This document shows, one piece after another, positions 32,101-41,597 of a stretch of DNA of 64,000 nt; within the stretch, counting starts at the first letter, position 1, and every line of letters starts with the position of its first letter. The DNA comes from Dastarcus helophoroides (lineage: Eukaryota; Arthropoda; Insecta; Coleoptera; Bothrideridae). The stretch is from positions 22,723,823 through 22,787,822 of the forward strand of contig CM053332.1 of the NCBI GenBank assembly GCA_028583605.1, read 5' to 3'. Made by a program: the position numbers and the translations under genes. The notes under the pieces are model-generated. The model did not search any database. It saw only the letters and a list, made by a program, of their open reading frames with translations, and was not told the origin of the DNA.

Positions 32101-33394
32101 CCTGTTCTCTTCTCTTCTTCTCGCTTCTCTCCCTTTTTCTCTTTTCTTCAGATTCATATTCCAGAAAATAGAATCTTCAGAAAGAATCCAGTTTTAAAAA
32201 ATAAGAAATTTCTAAAAAAGAAAACCACAAAGAAATTTCGGAAAAAAATCGAAATTTGAAGAAAAACTCACAAATTGGGGAAAAAATTCTAAATCTCTTG
32301 AGAAAATCTCATTTAAAGAATGTCGAAAAAAAGTTTTAAAATTTTTCAAGACCAAAAACAAATTATGAGAAAAAAATGAAAGAACGACAACATTTTTGAG
32401 AAAAAGTCGTACAGTTTAATATTTCTTTCATTTCGACTTAGGCAGTCGTGAGAAAAGCATCTTCATCTTGTTCAATATTAGGACAAATGTCAACATTTTG
32501 AGAAGAACCTTGGAATATTCAAAAAGCTTGATTAAGAAAAACCGTTGAACTTTCCAAAAAAAATTTGGTTGGCGGTTTTCGTTTTTTAATAGATTCAGAA
32601 TTACCAAAACTTTTGAAATTTATACTCTTTTATGAAAAGTCTTCTAATGCACAGACTAATAGGTTTGAACATTTATTAGATTCCAAACTTCGAATATAAT
32701 AAATGTTCAAACCTATTAGTCTGTGTATTAGAAGACTTTTCATAAAAGAGTATAAATTTCAAAAGTTTTGGTACTTCCGAATCTATTAAAAAACGAAACC
32801 CGCCAAGCAAATTTTTCTTTGGAAAGTTCAACTGTTATTACTATTGGTATATATATTAGAATCCTTGTCTTCTGGGGTCTTTCCTAAAGAGCAACCGCTT
32901 CGCTAGGTGGCAGTGTTTCAACTGTTGGTAGTTCAGCTACCTATGATTCATTATACACGCCAGGAGGGCTGCATGAGTTTGTAGTTTAAGTTGTATTCTG
33001 CTTGCATATGAAAAGTCTTGCAAAATTTTGAAGAAGAAACGTCGTGTTCGAATTATTTGTTTTAAGAATTTCCAAAATGAAGAAAAAATAAAAACAGATA
33101 CTGTGTTTCGAAATCCGGCAGCCGATATACTCTTACGTATTTTTAATTTTACACACTTTCCAATTTTAGACAAATTAGGTTTGCTCAAGGAAAAAAGTCT
33201 TAAGATCAAGCGCGGATCATATTTCCGATGACGCAAGGAAGAATGATGATGGCGAAGACGTTTCAGGAGAGCTAGACAAAACAGAGGATTCACCTCGTCA
33301 AAGAAGGTCCCGCCTTTGGAAGGAATTGGCGAAAGAGGAAAAATTAAATCCACACATCGGTTTCATCCGTAACAGGCGATATTCCTCTTATTGA
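29157..33394 (+). CDS. Gene S2: small secreted protein, three exons, TTCTC-filled intron
   Basis: Exons 29,157-29,356, 29,415-29,452 (38 nt) and about 33,170-33,394. The Met at 29,157 is chosen because it opens a signal peptide (LSLFVTCCVIFAAEA). Mature start RVIQKDIRYGSIVLDQPA then AKQIVITKPSEQD; this matches the first half of the large proteins' module (G-S-x-x-x-x-D, K-Q-I, K-P). Exon 2 encodes SPQKSEEIPEFN and equals S1 exon 2 in length and phase. Exon 3 starts with D at the junction, as in S4, is highly charged (DDARKNDDGED, RQRRSRLWKELAKEEK) and needs a one-base shift near 33,205 to reach its natural stop at 33,392. Intron 2 (3.7 kb) contains the TTCTC array. The exon 3 assignment is inference. 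Confidence 0.6.
29636..32150 (+). repeat. 2.5-kb polypyrimidine array, (TTCTC)n
   Basis: Almost pure C/T on the plus strand. The outer parts are degenerate CTTCCTTTCC-like, the inner parts (30,190-30,500; 31,200-31,680; 31,880-31,960) nearly perfect TTCTC pentamers. It lies in intron 2 of S2. Long Phe/Ser/Leu open frames across it in all three frames are artefacts of the repeat. Mirror-type polypurine/polypyrimidine tracts of this size can form triplex DNA. Confidence 0.95.
32525..32835. repeat. Family B fold-back, ~145-bp arms
   Basis: The left arm starts GTTGAACTTTCC and the right arm ends GGAAAGTTCAAC. The centre, near GATTCCAAACTTCG at 32,690, is the family B motif GGTTTGAACATTTATTAGAT on both sides. 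The arms are near-identical over about 145 bp. Confidence 0.8.
32836..33005 (+). repeat. Family B body copy
   Basis: Contains TTAGAATCCTTGTCTTCTGG, GCAACCGCTTCGCTAGGTGG, CAACTGTTGGTAGTTCAGCT and GGAGGGCTGCATGA, in the same order as in the copies at 39,005, 45,030 and 63,690 (reverse). Confidence 0.8.
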
Positions 33395-33490
33395 AAGAAA
33401 GCGTCGAATGCTTGAAGAACGCGATGAAAGAAAAGATCGAATGGGACCAGAAAAAAGTAAATGAAGTCTTTCATCGTTGTGGGATTTGAA

Positions 33491-33496
33491 AATAAA
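33491..33496 (+). terminator. Polyadenylation signal, probably of S2
   Basis: AATAAA about 100 bp after the stop proposed for S2 exon 3; a second AATAAA-like site lies at about 33,525. Confidence 0.5.
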
Positions 33497-33574
33497 ATTT
33501 CCGTTTGTCATTTTTTTTAAACAAATAAAGTATTTTTAAACTAAAGTGTACATTTTTGTATAAAAAGGAAAACA

Positions 33575-34335
33575 GTCAAGAGCGAATCGGGCTCGCATAA
33601 TTAGGGCCCCGTACAAATTAGTGCAGTGAACAGTCAATAGACCAAATTAAATCATTTTTACTTATATAATGCATTTGCAGATTTTTTCAAAGATAAAATC
33701 ATTTAATTTCAACACAGAAGTTAAGAATTTTTTGTGGACATGGAATTGAAGTCGAAATCTTAAACAAAGAAGTACAAAGTGATTTAAAATTCAAATTAAA
33801 AAAATAATAATTCAGCCAAAAGAGTCGGGCTCTTACAATTGGAATTCCGTACCAGTTACTACAGTGAATAATCAATACACCAAATTAAATTATTTTTACT
33901 TTTGTATGATTCTGAAATTTTATCCAAGTTTTCTTGTTATAATTGAAAAATGAAATAATTGTCTATTTTTACATGTACACACTTTTTTTATAATCAATCC
34001 AAATATTTAAGGGAACTGATAATTGTGATAATGTCTAAATAACATTCGCAATGAGTCGATCCATAACACAGTTTATGAGATCGACTCGGTTTGCCTTAAA
34101 ATTCTCGATTTCGATGCAATTACTGCGTTGCGTAAACTAGTGCTAACTCCGAAAATATTCATCTAAATCAAATAACGTAACAGACAAATTTAATCTGCAT
34201 TATATCCTCTAACTAAATCATGCTGTTAATTTAAGAAAAAATATTACTATAAGGGTCAAAAAGCCTTAAAATACAAGCAGCTATTTTTCATAAAATATTT
34301 TTTTTTCTCAACAACTAGTACGACATCGAAAAAAG
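33575..34335 (+). repeat. Family F repeat, copy 1
   Basis: Starts near AGAGCGAATCGGGCTCGC and ends near CAACAACTAGTACGAC, with an internal tandem duplication of about 240 bp (33,590 and 33,830). The same order of words, reversed, occurs at 55,848-56,395 (ATCCAAATATTTA, ACTGCGTTGCGTAAACTAGT, CGGAGTTAACACTAG in reverse). Non-coding. Confidence 0.75.
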
Positions 34336-34875
34336 CTGTAGTTTTTCGATAATCTACGGCCTAATAACTACTAACCCTGTTCAAATCTAAATTTTATCTT
34401 AGGAAATCTAGAAGAACAGGGGGGACCGAAAATTATAAAAGAAATAGGATCCTTAGAGCTAGCTTTTTCAAATGATACATCACACGATATAATAACAAAA
34501 CTTAATTTTTTAGAGACCAAATTAACCCCCATTTTATTATAAAATATCTTTTTTTTTCTAATCGTTGGCTGTATTTGAGTGAGTCATTGAGAACTAACGC
34601 TGTGCAAAATTTCAAATTTCTACGTTTCACATAGTTTTCGAGGAAAACCTCTTTTGAGACAGATGAACGGACGGAGAGTGAGATTACAAGGGTTCTGCGT
34701 TTTACTTTTAAGGTACTGAACCCTAAGAATGTGATAATAAGTGTAATATAATTGTATGGAAAAGTGAACATTTTTGTTTATATTTGCCATGTCTGCGGTT
34801 GTTTTTTATCGCTTATTTTTATCAATTTACCTTTCCTGTTACCTAGCACTAAATTTGGATAACAATTGTCGCTAA
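34336..34875. other. S3 5' flank, no gene seen
   Basis: AT-rich DNA upstream of the S3 promoter; no supportable feature. Confidence 0.45.
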
Positions 34876-34880
34876 TAGAC

Positions 34881-34898
34881 GATAAGGCATTATAAAAG
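34881..34898 (+). promoter_or_regulatory. GATA site and TATA box of S3
   Basis: GATAAGGCATTATAAAAG: GATAA at 34,881-34,885 and TATAAAAG at 34,891-34,898, about 75 bp before the start codon. Confidence 0.65.
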
Positions 34899-35451
34899 AA
34901 TTTATATTAATTAGTTCGCCCACGTAAATCAGTTCACGTGTTTTGGGAGTTGATAAATTGACCAGCAGTGATGCAAATTTTAATCATCTTACTTTCAAAC
35001 GTCGTTTTATTGGTATTTGGGGCCAGCATTCAAAAGGACAATGATTTTCGATTGATAAGGGAGTCGGTTGCTATTATAACTAATTCTTCAGAGAAAAACG
35101 ATCCCAGTTTTCAAAACAACGGGTATGTGAACAGTTTATTTTTTTTTTTTCACTTTGGATCCTTATCGACTCGTCTTGAAATACACTAAATTTATTCCCG
35201 AAATATTGATTTTAAAATATAATAAGAGTACATTTTTTAATGTTTATTTGTATCACGGTGGCTTGCACGAAAAAGGCACGTCCAACTCCAATAGGTCGTC
35301 CTTAAATCCCTCCGATGTGGAAAAACTCAATCCTAGGTCAATAATAAACTTCTACAAGAGTTTGAACCTGGGAAGTACATAGATCAGGGTAAGCACAAAA
35401 GATCTTCTTAGGTTGAGGTGCGGGGTGGACGAAAAGAAATACGAAACGACC

Positions 35452-35495
35452 CATATATAATCTAATCTAATATAATCTAATCTAATCTAATCAAG
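35452..35495 (+). repeat. Short (TAATC)n array
   Basis: About eight TAATC-like pentamers. It is not the insect telomere repeat TTAGG. Confidence 0.8.
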
Positions 35496-35644
35496 GTGGA
35501 TAGTCTAATCATCAAATGTTATATAGTTCCATATGTAATAAAAAATTGTTGACCTTCGTAACCCACGATAGAATAGCTAATTATTAGGTAATAATGGTGA
35601 TAAAACAGGAAATCGCTTCATAGTCAAAAGCCCAATCATTATTT

Positions 35645-36170
35645 TTTTTTTAAAGTTTAATCCACTCGCAAAGGGTAACCCCATTATGCTTTCAAAACAC
35701 TGCGAGTAGGATGCGGAAACAAGGATAGATGGTGATGAAGCGCCTTCTTAAACGATAGGTTGTAATTTTTGGGGAAATTCCTTTCGGTAACAAGTTCCAT
35801 AACTTGGAAGTTCTATAGAAAAAAAGTCTCCATAGACAGAAGTCCTCACTGTGTCAAGCTGGACCGCACAGGAATTTGCTGTCTCCGACTGTTTAGTACG
35901 CCTCAAGAGTATTGCCCTTGGGGGATCAATCCTATTAGTTCCTGCGAGCTTCTTCCATGATAGTACTTGTAGAAAAGAGACAAGTCACCAACCCAGTACG
36001 CCTGTGCTCTAGTGTTTCGAGAGAATCGGTCAGACTCTCGTCATCAATTAGGCGAATCGCTTCTTCTTTGAATTGAATCCAAGAGAGCTAAAGCGTGTTT
36101 TGGGGCTGACTCCAAACATAAGAACAGTATTGGCTAGTGTTGGCCCAACTTGAGCTTTGTATAGTTAATA
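35645..36170 (-). mobile_element. Non-LTR retrotransposon fragment, minus orientation
   Basis: Reverse-strand copy of the C-terminal part of the same element as at 37,080-37,620: TTTAATCCACTCGCAAAGGG at its 3' end and CCAAACATAAGAACAGTATT near its 5' end. It faces the plus-strand copy head to head. Broken by stops. Confidence 0.75.
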
Positions 36171-36599
36171 ATGATTGGGCCTTCTTTGTTATCTAGGTTC
36201 ATCTAAATAGACAGTCTTGTGCTCCTGAACCAGAGAGAGTATTTATTAGCAATCAAAAGATATTTGAAGAGTTCCACCATGGTCACCTGATTTATTATTC
36301 ATAGAATTCTTGTTGTGGGGTCACCGACGGTCCAAAGTTTAATCCAGTTTGACGATATGCCGACTTATTCCTCTTCTATTCTATATCTATTAACTAGGCA
36401 ACGTTCAATCACAAAACTGTCACCAAATCACCCTAGAAACATTGCAGAATGCAATTTCAACATAATTTCGACGACAGAGTCTGGCACCTATATCTTCTGG
36501 TCAAATTAATATCTTATGGTCTTCCTGTCTTTCTTCCTGGACTTGTCATTTGATATCCAATTTTCTCGCTGACAAGTTCTCTTCAAGTCACTGTCGATA

Positions 36600-37620
36600 G
36601 AATTTCATCCGAGACATTTGCTGATTAATGCAGGGGTGCCTCATGGCTCTGTCATGTCTCCTACTTTGTTTATGTTACACATAAATTATCTCTTAGCTTC
36701 AACTTCCAATTCTATATACGCAGATGATAGTAGCTTAGTGTTATCTTTTTTCTCCGACAAACCATTATTTGTCGTCTACTTCAGATCGACTAAGGGAATA
36801 ACAGATACAGACGATTAATCGGGATCCCTGAAGTCATTCTGGAATGGGGTAGGAAACACTTGGTCGACTTCAACGCTTAAAAACTCGAGCCGCAGTTTTC
36901 TCTAAGAAAACATCAAGGGATAAGGCAACAAATGTACTAATGGGACGATAAAATTCGATGGGATCCAATAAAATGCTTCGTAATAGGAGTGAACTGCTCT
37001 TGGGACGATCATGTGTGCGTCATTGCCAAATCCGCCTCTCAGAAGCTAGGCTTTCTCTTTAGAGCTAAAAAGTACTTTGCACCTCATCAGCTACTCACAT
37101 TATACAAAGCTCAAGTTAGGCCAACACTAGCCAATACTGTTCTTATGTTTGGAGTTCCACTCCAAAGCACACTTTAGTTTTTTTTGGATTCAATTCAGAT
37201 GATGATTCGCCTAATTGATGACGAAAGTTTGATCGATTCTCTCATTAGACCACAGGCGGATGGTTGTTGACTTGTCTCTTTTCTACAAGTACTATCATGG
37301 AAGGTGCTCGCAGGAACTAATAGGATTGATCCTCCAAGGGCAGGATTCTTGAGGCATACAAGACAGTCGAAGACAACAAATTCCTGTGCAGTCCAGCTTG
37401 ACACAGTGAGGACTTCTATCTACGGAGACTCATTTTTCTATAGAACTTCCAAGCTATGGAACTTGTTACCGAAATAAATTTCCCCAAAAATTACAACTTT
37501 TCCTTGTTTAAGAAGGCAATTCATCGCCATCTATCCTTATTTCCGTATTCTACTCGCAGTGCTTTGAAGGTATAATGGGGTTACTCTTTGCGAGTGGATT
37601 AAACTTACAAAAAAAACTTA
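36600..37620 (+). mobile_element. Non-LTR retrotransposon fragment with reverse transcriptase core
   Basis: Encodes NAGVPHGSVMSPTLF, HINYLL and the catalytic YADD box (36,717-36,728), the palm-domain signature of non-LTR reverse transcriptases. Downstream come KSASQKLGFLFRAKKYF, HQLLTLYKAQVRPT and the C-terminal FYRTSKLWN region, then a 3' end TTGCGAGTGGATTAAAC. The frame is broken in several places, so it is inactive. The style is that of CR1/Jockey-type elements; the clade is a guess. Confidence 0.8.
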
Positions 37621-37689
37621 TACTATCGTATAGAGACTGAAAATTATCACACTTATAGTAAGTTTTTTTCAGTAACTAAGACATGGATT

Positions 37690-37800
37690 CTATAATGCAC
37701 AGACCAATAGGTTTGAACATTTATTAGATTTGAAGTTTGGAAACCAAATGCCGGTTTCGATCTTGTTAGATCTCGTCAGTTTGGTATATCCAACTCGAAC
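37690..37800 (-). repeat. Family B copy with hammerhead core
   Basis: TAATGCACAGACCAATAGGTT, TTGAACATTTATTAGATT, AAGTTTGGAAACC, then the ribozyme-like segment at 37,744-37,786. Confidence 0.75.
37744..37786 (-). ncRNA. Small hammerhead ribozyme candidate, family B
   Basis: Read on the minus strand: ACCAAA (stem I, 5' strand), CTGACGA, a perfect hairpin GATCT-AACA-AGATC (stem II), GAAA, CCGG (self-complementary, possible stem III between two molecules), CA, and TTTGGT (stem I, 3' strand, 6 of 6 pairs with ACCAAA). This satisfies the CUGANGA ... GAAA hammerhead core with G-C closing stem II. The very short stem III matches the small variants known from Penelope-like elements, which work as dimers. 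Confidence 0.65.
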
Positions 37801-37959
37801 GCTAACAAATGTTCCGACAAGTAAGTACTAAAACATTCACAGGCGTCAAGCGAGTGACTCTTAGTACTACCACTTATTGGTCCTGAGACATATAAACTTA
37901 TTAACAACTAAATGAACGTTTTTTTCCGTTAAAACAAAATTGAACTGTTTATGATGTTT

Positions 37960-38402
37960 GATAGAAGTCCTTATGATAACGAAGGCTTCCACGGCCAGAG
38001 TCAGTACAGGATATACTTCTTCTGGAATTGGACCGTGTCAAAGAACTACTAAAAGTGTTCGACGAAGAGTTTCCCCTCTGGTATGGTGGACATACTGAGT
38101 TATCGTGCTTTTCTGTCTAAACTTTCTTATCCTTTGTACCAATTTTCAATTCAGAAGAGTTTCGCCTTTGGTATGGTGAACATACTGAGTTGCCGTGCTC
38201 TGATGTTTTGAAATTGGCCTTTTCATTCTTTCATTTTTGCATATTCCCTCATATCCCTCTTTTCATTTAATTTTTCTTTTTTTCTTTTCTTTGTTCCTGA
38301 AGAAACCCCCTACGATGGTGGGCGAAACGTCGAACACTTTTAGTAGTTCTTTGAAACGGTCCAATCCCGGAAGAAATATAGCCTGTACTGATAGAAGTCC
38401 TT
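37960..38402 (+). mobile_element. Family A element, Penelope-like remnant, 14-bp TSD
   Basis: TGATAGAAGTCCTT stands on both sides and once in the empty site at 45,233. The element starts ATGATAACGAAGGCTTCCAC and ends with a reversed copy of its own AGGATATACTTCTTC ... AAAAGTGTTCGACG segment. The middle has two tandem pieces starting AGAGTTTC..CTGGTATGGTG and GAAGAGTTTCGCCTTTGG, and the hammerhead-like segment at 38,292-38,336. No open reading frame of reverse transcriptase remains. Confidence 0.75.
38292..38336 (+). ncRNA. Hammerhead-ribozyme-like motif, family A
   Basis: TGTTC (stem I), CTGAAGA, one or two extra bases, a CCC...GGG hairpin (stem II), GAAA, CGTC with the self-complementary ACGT and a GTC cleavage triplet, then GAACA pairing 5 of 5 with TGTTC. 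Diverged copies lie at 41,390-41,437 (plus) and 41,127-41,172 (minus). The extra base before stem II departs from the strict core. Confidence 0.5.
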
Positions 38403-38859
38403 GTATTCCAAAATTAAATAAGTCTGTTTGATTTTTGAACGATCTCTTTGTATTTTTAACCTCTGACGAAGATATAATTTTTGAGTTTTTCCGACCTAGT
38501 AATTGCTAATAAAAATTCGTTTCTTTCAAAGCTTCCTCTTATTTTAATAAAGTCTTGGGGGCCAAAGATTAACTGATCGAGAGATGCCATAAGTGTCTCA
38601 ACTGTTCCATTCCTATTGCGAGGCATTTTCTTTGCCAGTTGCTTCTTCCACACGTCTGAATTTTCAGTTACCGTTAAGGATTCGTAATCTTTTATAGATT
38701 GTCCCAAATAGGTTGGCAATCCTTAAACGAAGAAAGGTAACTGAAAATCTAGACCTTTGGAAGAAGCAACTCGTGATTAAAATGCCTCGCAATAGGAATG
38801 TGATTTTTCGTTAAGGATTAGTAATATTTAATAGATTTTTCTAAACAGATTGTCAAACC

Positions 38860-39175
38860 TAATGCACAGACCAATAGGTTTGAACATTTATTAGATTCAA
38901 AGTTTGGAAACCAAATACCGCTTTCTAACAAGATCGAAACCGGATTTTGAGACGAAAACAAGTTTCCAAACTTCGAATCTAATAAATGTTCAAACCTATT
39001 GATCTGTGCATTAGAATCCTTGTCTTCTGGGAACTTTCCTAGAGTGCAACCGCTTCGCTAGGTGGCAGTGTTTCAACTGTTGGTAGTTCAGCTATTCAGC
39101 TACCTATGATTCACTATACACGCCGCCTGAAGGGCTGCATGAATTTGTAGCCTAGGTTGCATTCTACTTGCATAC
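38860..39175 (+). repeat. Family B copy, partly fold-back
   Basis: AATGCACAGACCAATAGGTT ... and its inverse ending CCTATTGATCTGTGCATTAG surround a degenerate hammerhead-like segment (AACAAGATCGAAACCGG), followed by the family B body (GCAACCGCTTCGCTAGGTGG, GGGCTGCATGAATTTG). Confidence 0.8.
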
Positions 39176-40479
39176 GAGATTGTCAATCCTTAACGAAAAG
39201 AGGTAACTGAAAATTTAAACTTGTGGATAAAGCTGACGAAGAGAATGCCACTTAATAGGAATAAAATTAGCCAAACTTCGCAAAAAAGATATAGAGGATA
39301 GCTCCAACTCTATTAACTGTTGTTCCTTCAGTTTTCCAGATGAGCACGAAACCAGCGACAATGTTAACAAAGACGAAACCAAACTGAAGAAAGCGGATCC
39401 CCAAGATGGAAACGTTCCTGCAGATTTGGTTAAAGAATCTTTAAATTCGCCGCAGGATCCTATTAAAACCGAACTAGAAGAGAATAACCGAATTAAAGGA
39501 AACGGCGACCAAGAAGCTGAGCCTTAAAAATAAACTCAACGGATTGGACGAATCGATCGACAGCGCTGAAAGCGGAGGAAATCGAGGAAGGAAAATTCGA
39601 ACAAAGCATGACACGGATGGTCCTGATACAGATATCGTAGGCAAGGAAGATGAGAACAAAAAAGAAGCTGAAGCGCTAGGACGATGGGAAGATTGAAGAC
39701 AACAAATACTGTCGACGAGAGCGAAGATTATAATGACGATAAAGACAAAGAGGATAGACACTCAAGAAGCAGCAATATAAAAACGAAAGCGATAAAGAAA
39801 GAGCAAATAAAAACGAAAGCGAAACCACACAAACAGAAACGAAACCGAACGAGGTACCAGGAAACTCTAACGAGAACAAAAACGATGATGATGAAGACGA
39901 AGAATATAACTACGATGACGAAGAGTATAACTACGATGACGAAGAATACGACGAATCTGTCGACTCTGTCGCTTACGGTGATATCATTGGCGATGACGAC
40001 GATGACGACGACGACGGCTACGATGGCTACGACGAAACTACAGAGCAAATAAGTAAAACCACCCAAGAAGAGATCAAAGATCGAGACGAGGATCAACAAA
40101 ACGAAGACAAGATTAACGCCAGATTGGGAACAGTTAGCAGAGGCGAAGTAGCCAAGCAAAATCAAAATGAAGATGAAAACAGGAAGGAAAGTGAAAAAGA
40201 AGCTGGAGACAAAGAGGCAACGCGAAATGAAAATCAAAATCGAAGCGAGTTTGAAAAAGAGGCGTAAGAGATAGACAACAACTAGACAACAACTTCAATG
40301 TTTGAAAATACACCCCAAAAAGAATATGTCTTGATTGTAATTGTAAATCAAGTGTAGCAAATATAAATAATATGCATATATTTGAGTGTATTTTTTTTTC
40401 AGTTGTTTTGGAAACCGCTAGCGTTCCATTTTTGGTTTATGTTATTTCAAAGAAATAATATAGTTATAGTCGACAGTCG

Positions 40480-41023
40480 GAGACGGTAAATTCCTGTGCG
40501 GTCCAGCTTGACACAGTGAGGACTTCTATCTACGAAGGCTCTTTTTTCTATAGAACTTCCAAGTTATGGAACTCGTTACCGAACTGAATTTTAACCAAAA
40601 AATTATAATGTTACGGGCTTTATCGGTTCGAATTGATTACACGTGATGGATTATACCGACTTTATTACTGAACTCAACTTGGATCACCACAATTGATAAT
40701 TAAATCACTTATTACTGACTTCTACTAACTCACTAATTGCACTGATTCTAACTGACTGACTCGAGGGAAAGCTGACCGCCTTTTATAGTTTTAGCCCCCG
40801 GCTTCTAGAACTTTTTGGCAGATAAGGCCTATCGTTTGCCGAAATTTCTGGAACGCTTATCTGCTATTTGTTTCGTTATCGCGGCCGCTTTCCCCTTATC
40901 AGATCCTTCTAGAAACTATTTTTTTTATTTAGTAAATTATACAATTCTATTCCATCTATTTACATTGCGTTACAATAACCTTTTTAAGAAGGTGGTTCAT
41001 CGCCATCTATCCTTGTTTCAAAG
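40480..41023 (+). mobile_element. Non-LTR retrotransposon tail split by a solo LTR
   Basis: The C-terminal coding words (GACACAGTGAGGACTTCTAT, TATAGAACTTCCAAG) run to 40,604. They resume after the LTR with TTTTTAAGAAGGTGGTTCATC, the same order as in the unbroken copy at 48,600-48,790. Confidence 0.75.
40605..40978 (-). mobile_element. Solo LTR, family L1, copy 2 (TSD ATAA)
   Basis: LTR 40,609-40,974 (366 bp), plus-strand edges TGTTACGGGC and TTGCGTTACA, flanked by ATAA at 40,605-40,608 and 40,975-40,978. Inserted into the retrotransposon tail. Confidence 0.9.
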
Positions 41024-41495
41024 TTAGTTTCAAAGACATGATAACGAAGGCTTCCACGGCCAGAGTCAGTACAGGATATACTTTTTCCGGGATTAGACCG
41101 TGTCAAAGAACTACTAAAAGTGTTGGACGTTTCGCCCACCATCTTAGGGGGCTTCTTAAGGAACAAAGAAAAGAAACAATAAATGAAAAGAGGAATATGA
41201 GGGAATATGCAAAAATGAAAGAATGAAAAGGCCAATTTCAAAACATCAGAGCACGGTAACTCAGTATGTCCACCATACCAGAGGCGAAACTCTTCTGAAT
41301 TGAAAATTGGTACAAAGGATAAGAAAGTTTAGACAGAAGAGCACGATAACTCAGTATGTCCACCATACCAGAGGCGAAACTCTTCTTTGTTCCTGAAGAA
41401 GCCCCCTACGATGGTGAGCGAAATTCGAACACTTTTAGTAGTTCTTTGACACGGTCCAATCCCGGAAGAAGTATATCCTGTATTAGTTTCAAAGA
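41024..41495. mobile_element. Family A element, 13-bp TSD
   Basis: TTAGTTTCAAAGA at 41,024-41,036 and 41,483-41,495. Inside, two divergent partial copies lie in inverted order (start ATGATAACGAAGG; end GAAGAAGTATATCCTGTA). Hammerhead-like segments are mutated (CTTAAGA in one, GAAATTCG in the other). Confidence 0.75.
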
Positions 41496-41597
41496 TAGTT
41501 GAAAAAAAGTAAATATTTAAAAAGATTTTCGATTTAAAGATTTTAATAGGAATTTTGAAAAGAAGAGCACACATTTCGAATAAAAATTTAGTTACAA

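Larger units (their letters stand above)
37880..38600 (+). repeat. Dispersed repeat G, interrupted by a family A insertion
   Basis: The flanks TTATTAACAACTAAATGAAC and AATAAAGTCTTGGGGGCCAA match the uninterrupted copy at 45,166-45,440. That copy gives the empty site for the family A element. Confidence 0.8.
34971..40267 (+). pseudogene. Gene S3: decayed member of the small acidic secreted family
   Basis: Exon 1 (34,971-35,122): signal peptide MQILIILLSNVVLLVFG, then SIQKDNDFRLIRES and ITNSSEKND, matching S2 (VIQKDIRYGSI, ITKPSEQD). It ends in phase 2 like S1, S2 and S4. Probable exon 2 (about 35,295-35,388) ends at a strong donor (CAGG|GTAAGC) but has an internal stop unless one base is restored. 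Exon 3 (39,340-40,267), after TTTTCCAG, starts with the same D junction as S4 and S2. It is very acidic, with NKDETKLKK, DDDEDEEYNYDDEEYNYDDE, DDDDDDDDGYDGYDE and a Glu/Asn/Gln-rich tail ending FEKEA. The frame changes three times (near 39,525, 39,690 and 39,770). The 3.9-kb second intron is full of transposon fragments. Best read as a pseudogene, unless the shifts are assembly errors. Confidence 0.55.

Noticed and set aside
29594..32197. Very long open frames (about 800-870 codons) rich in Phe, Ser and Leu, and Arg/Glu/Lys frames on the other strand
   Set aside because: They lie entirely in the TTCTC array, exist in several frames at once, and are a by-product of a pentamer without stop codons.
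35452..35495. Possible telomere-type repeat
   Set aside because: The unit is TAATC, not TTAGG, and the block is only about 40 bp.
39728..40237. Hydrophobic Val/Ile/Phe-rich frame on the minus strand
   Set aside because: Antisense of the Asp/Glu/Asn-rich S3 exon; GAC/GAA codons read backwards give Val/Phe.
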